A stretch of 64,000 nt of DNA from UBA5336 sp039818165. GTDB lineage: Bacteria; Pseudomonadota; Alphaproteobacteria; Caulobacterales; Hyphomonadaceae. Numbering within the stretch: the stretch's first letter is position 1; the number at the start of each line of letters is the position of its first letter. Made by a program: the position numbers and the translations under genes. The notes beneath the pieces were generated by a model that ran no database searches, was not told the DNA's origin, and saw only the letters and a program-made list of their open reading frames with translations. Shown one piece after another: positions 46,104-54,760 of the stretch. The DNA lies in assembly GCA_039818165.1 (NCBI GenBank), contig JBCBUL010000002.1, positions 227,204 to 291,203 of the forward strand, written 5' to 3'.

Positions 46104-46125
46104 TCACTCGCTTCTCAGGCGTGTC

Positions 46126-47328
46126 TCAAACCGCGTCAAGCGCTGACAGGAGATCGTGCTCAAGATCGCTGGCATCTTCGAGCCCGATGGACAGGCGCAC
46201 CCAACTCTCATCCAGCCCCATAGCGGCGCGTTCATCCTCCGACAACGCCCGGTGCGTGGTCGAGGCAGGATGACAGGCCAGCGATTTCGTGTCGCCCAGA
46301 TTGTTGGAGATATCGACGAGGCCCAGCCCGTTCAGGAACCGGAACGCCTCGGCCCGCGCGCCCTTCAGGGACACGGCCATCAATGTTCCGCCTGCTGTCA
46401 TCTGGCGTTTGTGGATTTCGTACTGTGGGTGATCGGCGCGGTGGGGATAGCGCACGGCGGCAACGTTCCGATGGCCCGCGACGGCATCCGCAAGCCGCGC
46501 AGCCGTCTCACTCGCGCGCTCCACCCGCAGCGAAAGCGTCTCCAGACCCTTGAGCACTACCCAGGCATTGAACGGCGAGGCCGCCGGTCCGGTATGGCGC
46601 AGGTATGGATCCACATGCTCCTCAATCCAGTCCGTGCGGCCCAGTATGGCCCCGGCCAGCACCCTGCCCTGCCCATCCATATGTTTGGTGGCCGAATACA
46701 CGGCCAGATCCGCGCCGAGCTCCAGCGGCTTCTGCAACACGGGCGTGGCGAACACATTGTCGACCACCAGCTTGGCCCCCGCCTTGTGGGCCAGTTCCGC
46801 CACCGCCGCGATATCCACCCCATCCAGCAGCGGATTCGCGGGGCTCTCCACCAGCACAAGTTTGGCGGGCCGCGACAAGGCCTCCGCCCACGCATTCAGG
46901 TCATCGCCCTGGACAAACTCGGTCTCGATCCCAAAGCGCGGCATCAGGTTCGCAACAATCCACCGGCACGACCCGAACAACGCACTTGCCGCAACAACCC
47001 GGTCTCCCGCCACGCAGGGCGACAGCATTGCCGAGGAAATGGCTCCCATGCCCGAGGCCGTTATCCGACCGGTCTCAGCCCCCTCTAGCAGCGCAAGGCG
47101 CTCTTCCAGCATCCGTACCGTGGGGTTGGCATAGCGCGAATAAACAAAGCCCGGCTCGTCGCCCGCCATGCGCGCGGCAGCCTGCTCTGCGCTGTCGTAC
47201 ACATAGCCCGATGTCAGGTACATCGCCTCTGCCGTCTCGCCATTCTCAGAGCGCATCATGCCTCCGCGCACCAGATTGGTCTGTGCACTGAGGGGGCGGG
47301 GGGCTTTGGGATCGCCAGAATCGGGCAT
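46126..47328 (-). CDS. metZ: O-succinylhomoserine sulfhydrylase
   Basis: A 400 aa PLP enzyme of the Cys/Met metabolism family. YVYDSAEQAAARMAGDEPGF and VYSRYANPTVRMLEERLALL are near the start; the PLP lysine lies in DLAVYSATKHMDGQGRVLAG near residue 210. In methionine synthesis it forms homocysteine from O-succinylhomoserine and sulfide. ATG at 47328 is used. It is divergent from the dCTP deaminase gene with 75 nt between. No SAM-II riboswitch could be recognised there. Confidence 0.93.
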   Translation of the reverse strand: MPDSGDPKAPRPLSAQTNLVRGGMMRSENGETAEAMYLTSGYVYDSAEQAAARMAGDEPGFVYSRYANPTVRMLEERLALLEGAETGRITASGMGAISSAMLSPCVAGDRVVAASALFGSCRWIVANLMPRFGIETEFVQGDDLNAWAEALSRPAKLVLVESPANPLLDGVDIAAVAELAHKAGAKLVVDNVFATPVLQKPLELGADLAVYSATKHMDGQGRVLAGAILGRTDWIEEHVDPYLRHTGPAASPFNAWVVLKGLETLSLRVERASETAARLADAVAGHRNVAAVRYPHRADHPQYEIHKRQMTAGGTLMAVSLKGARAEAFRFLNGLGLVDISNNLGDTKSLACHPASTTHRALSEDERAAMGLDESWVRLSIGLEDASDLEHDLLSALDAV

Positions 47329-47403
47329 AAGCGAAGGGTCCTTGTGGATTTGATCGCGCAGACATAAAGCAGCGCGGCGGGCCAGGAAAGGCAGCCTAGA
47401 CCC

Positions 47404-48414
47404 ATGACCCACTCAAACGGCGTCCTCGCCGACCATGAAATCGAAGCGATGATCGCCGCTGGCGCGCTGGAGGCCGACGCGCAGATCAATCCCGCCCAGG
47501 TCCAGCCGGCCAGCCTAGACCTGCGGCTGACCGATCTGGTCTACCGCATCCGCGCCAGCTTCCTGCCCGGCAAGGGACGCACCATTGGCAAACTGCTCCA
47601 TGAGAGCGACCTGCAGATGCACCGGATGGACATCACGAAAGGCGCCGTGCTGGAAACCGGCTGCGTCTACCTCGCTTTGCTGGAAGAACGCCTCGCCCTG
47701 CCCGGCGATATCCATGGCCGGGCCAATCCGAAAAGCTCCACCGGCCGGCTTGATGTCTTCACCCGCCTGATCACCGATGAAGGCGAAGCCTTTGACGATG
47801 TGCCCGCGGGCTATACTGGCCCGCTTTATGTGGAGATTTCCCCGCGCACATTCTCCATCCTCGCGCGCAAGGGCGACCGGCTGAACCAGCTGCGCCTGCG
47901 CCGGGGCCCGTTCACGCCGACCCGGGACCTGACCTTTTCGGTCGATCTGTCCGGCCCCGATGACCAACCTGTGGGGTGGCGCGCGCGCCGCCATGCCAGC
48001 GTTGTGGACCTGCAAAAGGTCGGCGGCCATGCCCCGAAGGACTATTGGGAACCAGTCTACACCCATCGCGGGCGCGTCGTGCTCCAGCCCGAGGAATTCT
48101 ACATCCTCGCCAGCAAGGAACAGGTGAAAGTGCCCGCCACCCAGGCCGCCGAAATGGCGCCCATCGCCCCGGAGCTCGGCGAGTTTCGCGCCCATTATGC
48201 CGGCTTTTTCGATCCCGGCTTCGGCGGCAATGAAGGCGGCTCACGCGCCGTGCTGGAGGTGCGCACCCGCGACGTGCCCTTCATCATCGAAGACGGCCAG
48301 CCCGTCGGCAAACTCGTCTTCGAGCCCATGGCCAGCAAACCCAAAACCCTCTACGGCACCACCGGCAGCCACTATCAGGGCCAGGGCCTCCGGCTGAGCA
48401 AGCACTTCGGGTGA
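47404..48414 (+). CDS. dcd: 2'-deoxycytidine 5'-triphosphate deaminase, long form
   Basis: A 336 aa protein of the long alphaproteobacterial dCTP deaminase family, nearly twice the length of E. coli Dcd. QINPAQVQPASLDLRLTDLVY is the N-terminal signature; GRANPKSSTGRLDVFTRLI holds the Arg-Asn-Ser nucleotide site, and a similar fold repeats in the second half (FRAHYAGFFDPGFGGNEG). The product is dUTP for thymidylate synthesis. Divergent from metZ. Confidence 0.92.
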   Translation: MTHSNGVLADHEIEAMIAAGALEADAQINPAQVQPASLDLRLTDLVYRIRASFLPGKGRTIGKLLHESDLQMHRMDITKGAVLETGCVYLALLEERLALPGDIHGRANPKSSTGRLDVFTRLITDEGEAFDDVPAGYTGPLYVEISPRTFSILARKGDRLNQLRLRRGPFTPTRDLTFSVDLSGPDDQPVGWRARRHASVVDLQKVGGHAPKDYWEPVYTHRGRVVLQPEEFYILASKEQVKVPATQAAEMAPIAPELGEFRAHYAGFFDPGFGGNEGGSRAVLEVRTRDVPFIIEDGQPVGKLVFEPMASKPKTLYGTTGSHYQGQGLRLSKHFG

Positions 48415-48551
48415 GGACCGGTTGATCCCGGAAGCGGACATAAACGCAGCACCAATCTAGCGTCAGAAATTCGCCGTGAGCAGACATTAGCGAGGAGTCG
48501 AGATAGTCGGTAAGCTAGTGCTGGCGTGGCCATAAACGGAGCCCCCAATAT

Positions 48552-49232
48552 ATGGATTTTGAGTCTGACGAAGAAGCCAGCTTCGATTCAGCTACGAAAG
48601 CTTACAAGGCCGAACCGACGCTTCAGAACTACCTGAAGCTTCGGCGTGCCAATCCCTCTGCGGACATTGAGGTTGCCGTTCTTGGAGGCTTCGATTCTGT
48701 CGTCGCTATGCAAGCGGAGTTCGAGGCGCACGGCTTTTCGGTAGAAGAGATGATGGGGATCCTTGATGCAGATCAGCATACGATTAGCGACGTGTGTCTG
48801 CGACTAATCGAGGAGCTAATTCATCACGAACAGTTGTCGCAAAGCGGCGAAACCCAACTAGTCCGGCGGAAGCAGGCAATTCCGTACAAACTCGTCGATT
48901 GGGTCATTGCGATTGCGCTGGAATCGCTAAGCTGGACTGGTTCTCTTAAAATGAACCGGGATCTGATCGTTCTCATTAATGCGCGCTTGGTCGGTTCTGA
49001 ACCGCACTACCAACAATTGGTGAGCGCGCATGAAGATCGCAATCGAGCAACATGGTGCGGTGCTCAGCTGCTTGCCACGGGGAAACAGAACTCACTTAGG
49101 AAAGTAGCAGCAGCGATTGGTGTTTCACCAAGCACGGTGAGCAGGTGGTTTGGGCCTGGGGAGTTTGATCTGGAGTGCGAGAGACTCTCGGTCATGTTCA
49201 ACGACGATGGCTCGCTTAAGAACTTTCTTTAA
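48552..49232 (+). CDS. Helix-turn-helix protein of unknown function
   Basis: A 226 aa protein. The C-terminal RKVAAAIGVSPSTVSRWFG is a classic helix-turn-helix; the N-terminal two thirds match no family known to me. By eye the base composition is lower in GC than the genes on either side, with more ATT/GAT/AAG codons, a hint of acquisition. It sits alone after the dcd gene. A DNA-binding role is likely; target unknown. Confidence 0.7.
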   Translation: MDFESDEEASFDSATKAYKAEPTLQNYLKLRRANPSADIEVAVLGGFDSVVAMQAEFEAHGFSVEEMMGILDADQHTISDVCLRLIEELIHHEQLSQSGETQLVRRKQAIPYKLVDWVIAIALESLSWTGSLKMNRDLIVLINARLVGSEPHYQQLVSAHEDRNRATWCGAQLLATGKQNSLRKVAAAIGVSPSTVSRWFGPGEFDLECERLSVMFNDDGSLKNFL

Positions 49233-49618
49233 TCTGGATTTGAGGGAACGGTCGAAGATCAGGACTGACCGTTGCCACCAAAACAATTTGCGCAACAGCG
49301 AACCAACCGGACATTGATGACCGCGAACAGCTGGAGGCTTGCGGCGATGAGGACGTTCTTCAAAATGATCGAAAACTCGACGATCTCTTTAGGTGGTGCG
49401 CGGGCATCTGGACTTGGTGTCGTTTGCCTGATGATCATAGCGATCACCGTAGCCCTCGCATAATGGTCGCGTGCGTTGGCCGAATGCTACCACGTCTCTT
49501 TCTGCGCCCCTTAGGTGCACCTCTAACTTTCCAACGCGCAGTAACTCATCCCTACCTATACTCGCGTTGGTATTGAGGGTTTAACTGTCAAATTCGCCAT
49601 GCTGATCGGAATTGTGCG
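49233..49618. other. Intergenic stretch without a supported gene
   Basis: About 386 nt. Two overlapping short frames are open: 63 aa on plus (49272-49463) ending in a hydrophobic SGLGVVCLMIIAITVALA, and 62 aa on minus. The plus one could encode a small membrane peptide, but no ribosome site or family supports it. The composition resembles the flanking HTH gene. The presumed start of the histidine kinase (GTG 49619) closes the region. Confidence 0.45.
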
Positions 49619-51391
49619 GTGCATTTGACTGAAACAGTGGATGCTCAGACAGAGCGCCATGCGCTTCATATGCTGCTGGACCGCAGCTTCAATGCATTCG
49701 CGATGCACATCCTCGTTGCGGGATTGTTGGCAGCGTATATGGCCAGTTCTGTTCCTGTTTGGCGGCCCATCGCATTTTTTGTTGGACTGTCCATCGGCTT
49801 GGTCCTCCAGTTCCGATTGTCGCGGACTTATGCGCCGGAGACGGCGAACACGCATCAGTTCCTGCAAGTCCGACGGCAGTTCGATGTTCTAGCGCTTTGG
49901 GTTGGCTGCATGTGGGGATTTGCCGGCTTCTTCCTGTTCCCGCCTGATGATACCGCACGGCAGGTCTTTCTCACATTTGTGATGGGGGGTATGTCGCTCA
50001 GTGCGGTGGGCACCCAGGGCATGCGCCTCAGAACGTGCTACTCCTCAATTATCCCCGGAATGGCACCTCTCGGCTTGGCTTATGCGAGCCTTGGATCGGT
50101 TCAGGGCTTCATGTCTGGAGGACTGATTTATGCCTATCTCTTTGTGCTGATCATGTTGGCGCGAAAGATCAACGCGTTCATGCTTCAGGCCTTCCGCCTC
50201 CAAGTTGAGAAGGATGGGCTATTGAGCGAGCTTCAAACCCAAGCAACTGCGCTGGAAGAGGCACGGGGTGCGGCCGAAGAGGCCAATCAAGCCAAATCCA
50301 GATTTCTCGCCCAGGCGAGCCATGATCTCAGGCAACCACTGCATGCGATTAGCCTTTTTGTGGAGTCGCTCCCGGATGCGGAGACGGATAAAGAACGCAA
50401 CGCCATCCTGGGGCGAACGCGGCAGTCTCTCGATGTCCTGAGCCAGCTTTTCGACTCCCTGTTGGATGTCACCCTTCTGGACACTGGCGGCATTGAGGTT
50501 CGCAAACGTGTTTTCCGTCTCAGCGATCTGATCGAGGAAGTCGTCCGGGATTTCCAACAGATCGCGGAGGGTTGCAATGTTGATCTGCGAAGCGTTCCGA
50601 CGCGACTGTGCGTCGATAGTGATCCCGTGCTCGTGCGCCGCATGCTGCAAAACCTTGTATCCAATGCAGTCCGGCATTCGGAAGGGGAACGCGTTTTGAT
50701 TGGGTGTCGGCGCCGCGGAGACACCGTTTCGATCCATGTGGTTGATACAGGTCGCGGCATTAGCCCGACCAACCAGGATCGCATTTTTGGCGAATTCACG
50801 CGTCTTGATGCAAATCGGATGGGTGAAGATGCGACCCCGGGGCTGGGCCTGGGCCTATCCATCGTGAAACGCGTGTCAGAGGAGCTTGGTCTGTCGATTG
50901 GTCTCAAGTCGCAGCTCGGCAAGGGGTCAGACTTCTCGATCCAGGGCCTTGTGCGCAGCGAAAACGTGCTGGAACCTCCGGAACCGCGCCACGCCCTTCA
51001 CACCCTTGAGGCAAAGGCTTCAGTTTTCGTCCTTGATGATGACGTTGAAACGCTGGTCGCGACGGAACTCCTGCTGCGGCGCTGGGGATATGATGTGGAG
51101 GTCGCGTCTGACCCGAGCGCGTTGCTGACTGCAGCGCCCGATGTGATCATCTGCGACTATGAATTGTCGCCAAATCTCACGGGTCTGAACGTGCTGGACG
51201 ATTATGCTGATGTCCAGGGGCAGTTCCCGACCGCGATCATGATTTCGGGTCATACTTCGAAAGATCTCAGATTATCGACCCGTCAGCGCGGGATCCCGCT
51301 ACTCCACAAGCCGTTGCGTCCGGTCCAACTTCGCTCGGCTCTTTTGAATGCGCTGGCGGCCTCAAAGGAGTCCATTGCTGGCGGCGAATGA
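49619..51391 (+). CDS. Hybrid histidine kinase with receiver domain
   Basis: A 590 aa protein, GTG start (an ATG at 49670 is possible). About six membrane helices fill residues 25-190. Then a coiled segment leads to the phosphoacceptor LAQASHDLRQPLHAISLFVE, the ATPase boxes NLVSNAVRHSEGER, DTGRGISPTNQDRIFGEF, GLGLGLSIVKRV, and a C-terminal receiver with VLDDDVE and phosphoacceptor Asp in VIICDYELS. The H-box type HDLRQPLHAI is shared by kinases paired with LuxR-type regulators. Its last 30 nt overlap the 3' end of the response regulator on the other strand. The signal is unknown. Confidence 0.92.
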   Translation: MHLTETVDAQTERHALHMLLDRSFNAFAMHILVAGLLAAYMASSVPVWRPIAFFVGLSIGLVLQFRLSRTYAPETANTHQFLQVRRQFDVLALWVGCMWGFAGFFLFPPDDTARQVFLTFVMGGMSLSAVGTQGMRLRTCYSSIIPGMAPLGLAYASLGSVQGFMSGGLIYAYLFVLIMLARKINAFMLQAFRLQVEKDGLLSELQTQATALEEARGAAEEANQAKSRFLAQASHDLRQPLHAISLFVESLPDAETDKERNAILGRTRQSLDVLSQLFDSLLDVTLLDTGGIEVRKRVFRLSDLIEEVVRDFQQIAEGCNVDLRSVPTRLCVDSDPVLVRRMLQNLVSNAVRHSEGERVLIGCRRRGDTVSIHVVDTGRGISPTNQDRIFGEFTRLDANRMGEDATPGLGLGLSIVKRVSEELGLSIGLKSQLGKGSDFSIQGLVRSENVLEPPEPRHALHTLEAKASVFVLDDDVETLVATELLLRRWGYDVEVASDPSALLTAAPDVIICDYELSPNLTGLNVLDDYADVQGQFPTAIMISGHTSKDLRLSTRQRGIPLLHKPLRPVQLRSALLNALAASKESIAGGE

Positions 51392-51976
51392 TGCCGCGGC
51401 TGACCTGCTGGCAATGCCCAGCGTCCGAAGCAGCGCCGAAACATGGATGCGCACCGTGTAAGGCGAGATGTCTAGCTCTCGCGCGATTTCCTTGTTTGAG
51501 AGCCCCCGTGCGACATGCCGGAGGACATCTAACTGGCGGGGTGTGAGCGATGATACCGCTTCATCTGCCGGTGCTGTCAGGACAGGACCGGACGGATAAA
51601 CACATACCGTGTCGCCGTCCATGACCGACAGGAAAGCTGCAGACATTTCTTCTGGTCGGGCGCCTTTTGAGACGAATCCGTTCGCTCCTTGGGTCATCAA
51701 TCTGTCGATTGTTGTTACGTCATGGACCATGGAGACCACAATGATCGGCGTGACCGCCAAGGACTTTCTGAGGCTCGTAAAGTCGGCATCGGCTTCAAAG
51801 CCGGGGAACAAAAGGTCGAGCAGGAGGAGATCTGGCGGAGGGCCGTCGATCAGCAATCGGTCAAGGTTGGCTTTGTCTCCTACCTCCTCGACATGTGCGG
51901 TGGGAAACAAGTGGTTCAGAAGAACGGCAATCCCGGACCTGAAGACAGGGTGATCGTCAACAAGTACGATTTGCAT
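51362..51976 (-). CDS. LuxR/NarL-type response regulator
   Basis: A 204 aa protein. The ATG at 51976 gives MQIVLVDDHPVFRSGIAVLL and has GGAGGG upstream; GTG 51991 is less likely. The receiver has the phosphoacceptor Asp in LLLLDLLFPG and the conserved Lys in NGFVSKGARPEE; the LuxR-type HTH is SLTPRQLDVLRHVARGLSNK followed by EIARELDISPYTVRIHVSAL. It is the likely partner of the adjoining hybrid kinase, tail to tail. Divergent from the VWA operon, so that operon is a candidate target. Confidence 0.92.
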   Translation of the reverse strand: MQIVLVDDHPVFRSGIAVLLNHLFPTAHVEEVGDKANLDRLLIDGPPPDLLLLDLLFPGFEADADFTSLRKSLAVTPIIVVSMVHDVTTIDRLMTQGANGFVSKGARPEEMSAAFLSVMDGDTVCVYPSGPVLTAPADEAVSSLTPRQLDVLRHVARGLSNKEIARELDISPYTVRIHVSALLRTLGIASRSAAASFAASNGLL

Positions 51977-52171
51977 CTCGCGCCCTCCCACCCTGCATTA
52001 CGAACGGTTGCAGGGAGTATGCAGCAGTCGATCATGGCGTCGCAACTCGTACAGATTGGCTAGTGCGTGCTGGCAACTAGTACATGTGTACGGGTTGGCC
52101 CGGCGCCAAACTCCTGAAAGCGTGCTATTAATCCGCTCCGGGCAAGGGGTGAGAAACGTGGGAGGACGCGC

Positions 52172-54076
52172 GTGAAACGCTCGATACTAGCCATGGCGAC
52201 TATGGCGTTGGGCCTCATGCTGCCGGCGGTTGCACAACACGACACCGATGATGTCGCAGCTGCAAACGAACGATCTGGACGCTTACTGATCGTCTATGAT
52301 TCGTCAAATTCGATGTGGGGCGAACTCGCCGATACATCTCGCAAGTATGAGGCGGGGCGCTCGGCGCTTTCGACCGTGCTCGGCGACGGGATCGAGGGTC
52401 GGGATATCGCTTTCCGCGCCTATGGCCACCGCAGAACTGATGATTGCCGCGATACGGAGCTGATTGTCCCTTTCACATCGGCAGATAGCGCGCAACAGCC
52501 CATCACAGACGCCGTCAACGCCATCCGCCCTACGGGGCGCACGCCCATCACCCATAGCCTGACTGAAGGCTTGGGTGATCTCAACGGTGGACCGGGCGAT
52601 ATCCTTTTGATCAGCGACGGTATCGAGACCTGCGATGCTGACCCGTGCGATCTTGTGCGCGACTGGCAGACCTCGGGGATCAGTATACGCGTCCACGTGG
52701 TGGGCGTCGGTCTTAATGAGCTGGAACGTACGGCTATGGCGTGCATTGCGGAAGAATCCGGCGGGCAGTACCTTGATGCGAACTCGGCGGGTGGCTTCGT
52801 AGATGCGCTCGGCACCGTCAGCGACGTGATTGAGGCAAGCGAGCCCACCCCCGTCGAGACAGGTGTGATACACCGCATCGTCATCAATGCCACCGACACG
52901 GCAGGTCGGGCTTACCCCGACCTCGGCGGTGAAATCCGTCTGGACGGTGAAACAGTGGCAACCACTCTTCGTGGGTCTGGACGCGGCGCAAACATCGTTG
53001 AGGGTCCAGGTGAGTACACGCTTCTGGTTGGTGCCATGCTGGAAGATGGCTCAGTCTTTGACCCTGTCAGCGTGCCTGTGATGGTCGAGGGGGCTGGTGA
53101 TACCGTGGTGGATGTCACCATCAATACCCCGGCGCGGGTCACAGCGCAGTTCTCAGAGGATGGCGAGGATGCGGGGGCGTATGTTGTTTCGGCCTTTCAG
53201 GAAGATGAGCGGGTTTTTCAGTTTTATTCCGGCCGCGAAGTGCTGGCAGCACCTGGCACCTATGAATTCCGCGCACGCCCCAACGTCGACAATCGCGTGT
53301 CCTTGACGGCGAACCTGGACGCCGGGTCGCTGACCACTTTGGAGTTCGATCTCGTCCAGACCGTTCGCGCTTACCTCAAGTTTACCCTTCCCGACGGAAC
53401 CGAGTTCACACGCGTGACGGAGCTCTGGAAGGGCGATGAGAAGCGCTACACCCTGAATGGTGGAAATGGCGGCCTGGTACAGCCGGGCACGTACGAGATC
53501 CGCGGCGATGACCAGAACCTTCCCCTCTCCGGGCTGGAGGTAACCATCGCTGCTGAGGATGACATCACTTACACCCTTCCGGTCGAAGCGGGTTGGATTG
53601 CCATTTCTTATGCACCGTCAGACACAGACTACGTGGCGAACCCCGACCGGGCTTTTCTGAATGCGGATGATCGTGGTGGTCAGGCTTACGCCAGGCCAGA
53701 CACCGCCATTCCCGTCGCACCGGGCAATTACACCGTGGTCGGTTTTGACCGGGCAGGCCTATTCGAAGATGTATCGGTCTCAGTTGAAAGCGGCGCGCGT
53801 GTAGATGTTGAGATGGAGCCGGCACCGCTCGGTGAGCTGACCGTGACCTACGCCGCCTCCGATGCCTATGACCCGCCAGGCCGCGCCTTTATCCGCGCTT
53901 TGGACGGTCAGCACATGTTCACCGGCCCAACAATGACGCCCGGCGAGCCGCGCCGGCTAGTCCCCGGTCGCTATCGGATCGATGGCTGGCGCAATGTGGG
54001 CGACTTTGCCTCCCAAGAGATCACGATCACCCCGGGTGGGCAGCAGTCCATCACGCTTGAACTTGCAACTGAATAA
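52172..54076 (+). CDS. Secreted VWA-domain protein
   Basis: A 634 aa protein, GTG start with GGAGG 7 nt upstream and a signal peptide (SILAMATMALGLMLPAVA). A von Willebrand factor A domain follows with a complete MIDAS: DSSNS (Asp43, Ser45, Ser47), Thr124 in TGRTPIT and Asp149 in LLISDGIET, with paired Cys in CDADPC. After about residue 230 the protein is a string of beta-rich repeats (carboxypeptidase-regulatory or Ig-like, each with a PGTYEFR/PGEYTLL/PGNYTVV turn). It is first of a three-gene unit with 16 and 11 nt gaps. A role in binding a surface or protein partner is inferred. Confidence 0.9.
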   Translation: MKRSILAMATMALGLMLPAVAQHDTDDVAAANERSGRLLIVYDSSNSMWGELADTSRKYEAGRSALSTVLGDGIEGRDIAFRAYGHRRTDDCRDTELIVPFTSADSAQQPITDAVNAIRPTGRTPITHSLTEGLGDLNGGPGDILLISDGIETCDADPCDLVRDWQTSGISIRVHVVGVGLNELERTAMACIAEESGGQYLDANSAGGFVDALGTVSDVIEASEPTPVETGVIHRIVINATDTAGRAYPDLGGEIRLDGETVATTLRGSGRGANIVEGPGEYTLLVGAMLEDGSVFDPVSVPVMVEGAGDTVVDVTINTPARVTAQFSEDGEDAGAYVVSAFQEDERVFQFYSGREVLAAPGTYEFRARPNVDNRVSLTANLDAGSLTTLEFDLVQTVRAYLKFTLPDGTEFTRVTELWKGDEKRYTLNGGNGGLVQPGTYEIRGDDQNLPLSGLEVTIAAEDDITYTLPVEAGWIAISYAPSDTDYVANPDRAFLNADDRGGQAYARPDTAIPVAPGNYTVVGFDRAGLFEDVSVSVESGARVDVEMEPAPLGELTVTYAASDAYDPPGRAFIRALDGQHMFTGPTMTPGEPRRLVPGRYRIDGWRNVGDFASQEITITPGGQQSITLELATE

Positions 54077-54092
54077 AGTCTGGAGACGTAAA

Positions 54093-54749
54093 ATGATCCG
54101 TACAGCCACTGCATTTGCTTGTCTTGGGTTGCTGGTCCTTCCAGCCACCGCGGACCCGGCCACACCGAAGCTCCATCCCGTTGAAGCCGCCTGCATCGAC
54201 TATGAGATGACGGGCCAAATGATGAACGGCACTACCACGCGTTGCCACCGGGACTATGGCTACGAAATCTATGAGATCGAGAATTCGACCATCGGGTTCG
54301 GGGGCTTTGGCCAGAGCCAGGAGATGCACCGGGTAACGATTGGTGACACGATCTACGCCATCGATCTCACGACCAATTCCGGCACCGAGACCACCAATCC
54401 CATGTATGCGCAAATGGTGGATGCCATCGAAGAAAACGGGTCCGAGGACATCTCTGACGCCTTCCTGAGCGCCATGGGATACTCCGCTACGGGGCAGACC
54501 AAAACCATCGCGGGTGTGTCCTGCACAGTCTACGCGTCCCAAATGATCGGCTCAGCCTGCCTAACCGATGACGGTTTGGCGCTGGAACAAAACGTCATGG
54601 GCAATGTTATGACCGCGGTTTCGGTCAGCTATGAAGCCGGTGAAGACGCGAACTATCGCCGACACGAAACGGCAACCATCACTGCCGGACCCGATCTTTC
54701 AAATGGCATTCCAGGCATGGATCTGGGTGATCTGCTCGGCAATCAATAG
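54093..54749 (+). CDS. Exported protein of unknown function, VWA operon
   Basis: A 218 aa protein with signal peptide (RTATAFACLGLLVLPATA). The mature part contains four or five cysteines (EAACIDYEM, TTRCHRDYG, GVSCTVYA, GSACLTDDG) and a Met/Gly/Asn-rich middle. TGGAGA lies upstream of the ATG. It is 16 nt after the VWA gene and 11 nt before the next gene, so it is co-transcribed. No family recognised. Confidence 0.8.
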   Translation: MIRTATAFACLGLLVLPATADPATPKLHPVEAACIDYEMTGQMMNGTTTRCHRDYGYEIYEIENSTIGFGGFGQSQEMHRVTIGDTIYAIDLTTNSGTETTNPMYAQMVDAIEENGSEDISDAFLSAMGYSATGQTKTIAGVSCTVYASQMIGSACLTDDGLALEQNVMGNVMTAVSVSYEAGEDANYRRHETATITAGPDLSNGIPGMDLGDLLGNQ

Positions 54750-54760
54750 GAAGCGGCCCC

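Noticed and set aside
47329..47403. SAM-II riboswitch before metZ
   Set aside because: Alphaproteobacterial metZ often has one, but this 75-nt gap has no recognisable SAM-II pattern.
49272..49463. 63 aa frame with a hydrophobic C-terminus
   Set aside because: No ribosome site, an opposing frame of equal length, and no family match; kept only as a possible small membrane peptide in the gap entry.
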